NCBI RefSeq assembly: GCF_028532725.1
Contig: NZ_JAQKGU010000015.1
Span: 1 to 43,902, forward strand
DNA: 43,902 nucleotides
Reading direction: 5' to 3'
Origin: Desulfovibrio sp. Fe33
GTDB taxonomy: Bacteria; Desulfobacterota; Desulfovibrionia; Desulfovibrionales; Desulfovibrionaceae
Below are positions 43,265 to 43,902 of the stretch, piece after piece. The position numbers were made by a program, and so were the translations under genes. Below the pieces are notes generated by a model that did not search any database, was not told where the DNA came from, and saw only the letters and a list, made by a program, of their open reading frames with translations. Every line of letters starts with the position of its first letter. Within the stretch, counting starts at the first letter, position 1.

Positions 43265-43713
43265 GCGACGAAAGACTCGGGACAAACCCCCTGGATTGGG
43301 TCGCGCCCGACACCGCGCCCGCAGCGGTCCGCCCGTCCGGCGAAACTACGCAATCCGCGCCCCCGCAGGAAAATAAAAATTCCGACGGACCTGCCGCCGC
43401 ACCGCGAAGCGGGCTGTTCAGCTTCGTCGGAACCGAAAACGAGGAGGATACGATGGGCAAAGGCAAGATCAAAATCAAACAGACCATGGAGACCCCCCAG
43501 GTGGTCGCCTACCTCAAGGACCTGGCCGACTCCCTCGAATCCGGAGTCATCCGCGCCGAAAACGAGGAAGGAACCCTGGTTCTCGGCGTGCCCGACTCCA
43601 TGCAGGTCGAACTCAAACTCGCCCGCAAAAAAGACAAGGCCAAATGCGAAATCCAACTCGAATGGATCGATGACGGCTCCCAGGCCGAAACCCTCAAAAT
43701 CTCCGGCGAATAA
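43261..43713 (+). CDS. Amphi-Trp domain protein with N-terminal extension, coupled to parA
   Basis: 150 residues from ATG 43261, which overlaps the parA stop (ATGA). Residues 1-64 are a disordered Pro/Ala/Glu-rich extension beginning LGTNPLDWVAPDTAP. Residues 65-150 are an amphi-Trp domain (KQTMETPQVVAYLKDLADSLESG, LGVPDSMQVELKLARKKDK, CEIQLEWIDD). An in-frame ATG at 43453 has a strong GAGGAGG at ideal spacing and would give the domain alone (86 residues), so two products are possible. Last gene before the terminator. Confidence 0.8.
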   Translation: MSDERLGTNPLDWVAPDTAPAAVRPSGETTQSAPPQENKNSDGPAAAPRSGLFSFVGTENEEDTMGKGKIKIKQTMETPQVVAYLKDLADSLESGVIRAENEEGTLVLGVPDSMQVELKLARKKDKAKCEIQLEWIDDGSQAETLKISGE

Positions 43714-43731
43714 CGCCCCATGCGGATAATG

Positions 43732-43770
43732 AAGCGCGGCCCCGCACATCGTGCGGGGCCGCGCTTTTTT
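43732..43770 (+). terminator. Terminator of the GAK operon
   Basis: A perfect 16-bp stem (AAGCGCGGCCCCGCAC / GTGCGGGGCCGCGCTT, loop ATC) followed by T residues, 18 bases after the last stop codon. Confidence 0.95.
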
Positions 43771-43774
43771 GGGA

Positions 43775-43822
43775 GCCTCCGGCGGCCGGGGGAAGGGGAG
43801 AAAAAACCCTTTGAAAAGGGTT
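43775..43822. repeat. Dispersed hairpin repeat, copy 2 (truncated)
   Basis: The first 25 bases are identical to 20342-20366. A short inner stem AAACCCTTT / AAGGGTTT follows, but the pyrimidine-rich second arm seen in copy 1 is missing, replaced from about 43822 by unrelated sequence. Confidence 0.75.
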
Positions 43823-43902
43823 TGTGCAACCAGGAACATGGGTAACACTTCTGCCCGGGAACATAGGTAACACTTTTACCGTTTCTGTTTCGGCTCCGGG
43901 GG
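43822..43902. mobile_element. Probable end of an insertion sequence
   Basis: From TGTGCAACCAGG onward the sequence changes character. GGAACATGGGTAACACTT (43833-43850) recurs with one mismatch as GGAACATAGGTAACACTT (43858-43875). Tandem copies of this kind starting with TGT resemble transposase-binding repeats at the ends of IS elements, and the junction interrupts the hairpin repeat. No transposase is in view, so the family is not assigned. Confidence 0.5.

Overview
The window is GC-rich, densely coded bacterial DNA. Its gene content (a complete tad pilus locus under sigma-54 control, c-di-GMP and two-component signalling proteins, and the amphi-Trp / XXXCH / ATP-grasp / HprK-like / CofD-like gene set) points to a sulfate-reducing deltaproteobacterium of the Desulfovibrio / Pseudodesulfovibrio type. 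This is judged from protein families and style only; no 16S or other marker lies in the window.

Layout. 1-5.3 kb: the tail of a GlmS-like SIS protein, a DUF2721 membrane protein, a membrane-anchored hypothetical, an HD-GYP-type phosphodiesterase and a hybrid histidine kinase. 5.3-19.2 kb: a two-armed tad (tight adherence, Flp pilus) locus. The minus-strand arm runs flp-tadV-rcpC-rcpA-lipoprotein-tadZ-tadA-tadB-tadC-tadD. Between the arms lies an NtrC-type sigma-54 activator. The plus-strand arm is tadE-tadG-tadE/F. Each arm has a good -24/-12 promoter (GG-N10-GC), and each promoter is preceded by a near-identical 19-bp dyad in the same orientation relative to transcription, so one activator probably fires both arms. 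19.3-21.1 kb: a TPR protein, a 39-residue Cys-containing ORF, and a gene-poor stretch holding a terminator, a long hairpin repeat, five 87-bp tandem repeats and a ~47-bp-arm imperfect inverted repeat.

21.1-30.1 kb: a single minus-strand galactose operon, galT-galK-lacI-type regulator-galM-ABC ATPase-sugar-binding protein-two permeases, with a 16-bp perfect palindromic LacI-family operator upstream of galT. It couples sugar uptake to the Leloir pathway and is probably repressed by its own regulator. 30.2-34.7 kb: unlinked single genes (a periplasmic amino-acid-type binding protein, a hypothetical, ppnP, a Gfo/Idh/MocA oxidoreductase and a periplasmic 5'-nucleotidase).

34.8-43.7 kb holds the most unusual content: a tightly packed plus-strand operon of ten genes ending in a strong terminator. 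It encodes an XXXCH-domain protein, a PHP-like metal hydrolase, an amphi-Trp protein, a PhoU-kinase fusion, a RimK-like ATP-grasp enzyme, an HprK-related kinase, a CofD/YvcK-related protein, an amphi-Trp protein with a histone-H1-like Lys/Ala/Pro tail, a small acidic protein, a ParA ATPase and a further amphi-Trp protein coupled to it. Several of these families are named in protein-family models as the 'GAK system' (Grasp / Amphi-Trp / Kinase), for which I know of no established function. The window ends in what looks like the first bases of an insertion sequence inserted into a copy of the hairpin repeat also found at 20.3 kb.
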